In this document: positions 63,161-64,000 of the stretch, in pieces
Layout of the letters: the number at the start of each line of letters is the position of its first letter
Position numbering within the stretch: the stretch's first letter is position 1
Assembly: GCA_956465555.1 (NCBI GenBank)
Contig: OY101120.1
Coordinates: 434,001 to 498,000, forward strand
Direction of reading: 5' to 3'
Length of the DNA stretch: 64,000 nucleotides
DNA from: Nitzschia sp. pyKryTriq1
Taxonomy: Eukaryota > Bacillariophyta > Bacillariophyceae > Bacillariales > Bacillariaceae
Translations under genes and position numbers: made by a program
Notes under the pieces: model-generated
What the model saw: the letters and a program-made list of their open reading frames with translations, nothing else
Told to the model about the DNA's origin: nothing
Databases searched by the model: none

Positions 63161-63735
63161 AGAAGAGGACGACGAGTAGGTGGTCGTTCTTCTTGGCTGG
63201 GTGCGTAGCAGCAGCACTAAGGACTCATCCATCCCATTCATTATCATACTTCGATTGGTGGTTTCTACTACGTTTGTACAGTGGAGTGCGATAATGCCGC
63301 CACGGTCGAACTACAGTCACTGTACCAGGTATGATACTGTATGTAATCGGACTTTGATCGATCGATCGTCAAAATTTCCCCCCCTCTTTTTTTAAAAATA
63401 AGGAAAGGATCCCCCAATTCGAATATAAGTCGAGTCAGTCGTACCATCGTGATGTTTTCGTTGTGGTCCGACGTCTGGAAAAAAATGCGCGGAAGTGCAA
63501 AATTTTATTGTGTTGTACTGCAGGTTCTTGTACGGTACCGGTAGATAGTACAGTAGTAGAGAGTACCAGTTCGTATCTGTACGAACCTGGTAACACGAAC
63601 CTGTAGCTGATGTATGATGTAGATAATTCAAAGACGACGGGAGTGATGAGAAACTTCTTGTTGTTGGGACGCTCCGATCTCATCACGGAAACCACAAAAC
63701 CAGAAACGTCCCAGACGTGAGGCTTCTTGATTATA
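63161..63735. other. Intergenic, no gene seen
   Basis: Between the TLC-like gene and the right-edge transporter. GTACGGTACCGGTAGATAGTAC patch at 63531-63550 and ACCTGGTAACACGAACCTG near 63585. No gene. Confidence 0.5.
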
Positions 63736-64000
63736 ATGCCCGATTCTTCAGAGACCTGGGATCTCTCCCAAACTACTACCACAGTGGACACCTGCCCTTG
63801 TCGTCGTCCATTTCGGCTGCTGGAAGATGGAGGTGGCGGGGGCGACGAGGAGGTTGCCTTGTGGGAGGTGATTTACACCTGTGTTGTGCTGTTTTTTATG
63901 TTTGCAGCGCTGCTCTCGGACCGTTTTGGGGCAGACTCCGTCATGATAGTGGCGGTGACGGCCTATATGGCGGCCGGTATTATCACCATCAGCGAAGGGC
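63736..64000 (+). CDS. SLC13/DASS-type anion transporter, 5' end (partial)
   Basis: The open frame from ATG 63736 (MPDSSETWDLSQTTTT) runs off the window, giving 88 residues. After a polar N-terminus (to about residue 40) there is a membrane helix (WEVIYTCVVLFFMFAAL), then SDRFGADSVMIVAVTAYMAAGIITISEG. That text matches the first conserved block of sodium/sulfate or dicarboxylate symporters with TrkA-C insertions (pattern SD-x-x-GAD-x-VM-x(7-12)-GIIT-x-x-E/D-G). It is likely a plasma-membrane sulfate or similar anion importer. The rest of the gene lies outside. Confidence 0.65.
   Translation, partial: MPDSSETWDLSQTTTTVDTCPCRRPFRLLEDGGGGGDEEVALWEVIYTCVVLFFMFAALLSDRFGADSVMIVAVTAYMAAGIITISEG

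Noticed and set aside
1-64000. tRNA or rRNA genes, CRISPR arrays, virus-derived elements
   Set aside because: By eye I found no tRNA-like B box with matching acceptor stems, no rRNA sequence, no spaced repeats of CRISPR type, and no reverse transcriptase, integrase or capsid-like reading frame.

Overview
The window looks like nuclear DNA of a diatom, probably a pennate one (inference). The evidence is short GT-AG introns (about 50-265 bp) in otherwise dense genes on both strands, a protein with helicase-associated (HA) repeats, a precursor with an ATA-F plastid cleavage site of the diatom type, a VTC polyphosphate polymerase, serine/asparagine/acidic low-complexity tracts, and a cluster of secreted lysine/serine/tyrosine-rich proteins that resemble silica-associated proteins. 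I saw no tRNA, rRNA or CRISPR array.

Layout. 0-12 kb: HA-repeat protein, membrane-anchored PLC-like phosphodiesterase, a long repeat-rich gap, MIC60 (MICOS), a TPR-like protein and a class 1A dihydroorotate dehydrogenase. 12.05-14.38 kb: an apparently undescribed DNA transposon with perfect 40-bp terminal inverted repeats, arrays of a short GC-rich subterminal motif, a zinc-finger ORF and a perfect 35-bp-arm foldback. 14.6-27 kb: small TM protein, glycine-zipper protein, MOT1 molybdate transporter, five-exon mitochondrial carrier, an ADP-ribosyltransferase-like unknown, histidine acid phosphatase and prolidase. 28-38 kb: plastid-targeted CPBP protease (with a decayed partial copy 2 kb away), a multi-TM unknown, a makorin-like RING ligase and a VTC polyphosphate polymerase with an unusual C-terminal extension. 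39-49 kb: a 1,539-residue SET-like protein, a divergent pair of almost identical 124-residue genes on an inverted duplication, a broken SDR fragment, cyanase and the intact SDR. 49.7-52.5 kb: small mitochondrial protein and a chalcone-isomerase-like protein.

53.1-60.7 kb is the most interesting part: four head-to-tail minus-strand genes for secreted proteins. Each has a signal peptide and, at its C-terminus, an allene-oxide-cyclase/dirigent-like barrel with a conserved Cys pair and a GGTG-type turn. In three of them the barrel is joined, across a phase-2 intron, to a region rich in KXXK, Lys-Gly and Asp-Tyr-Tyr that resembles silaffins and cingulins. The cluster could supply cell-wall or silica-associated proteins, but that role is inferred from composition. 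62-64 kb: a TLC-like membrane protein and the 5' end of an SLC13/DASS-type anion transporter that leaves the window.

Gene models were spliced by eye from consensus splice sites and reading-frame continuity; transcripts would settle them. Start codons were moved to the first plausible ATG where an open frame only extended to a non-ATG codon.
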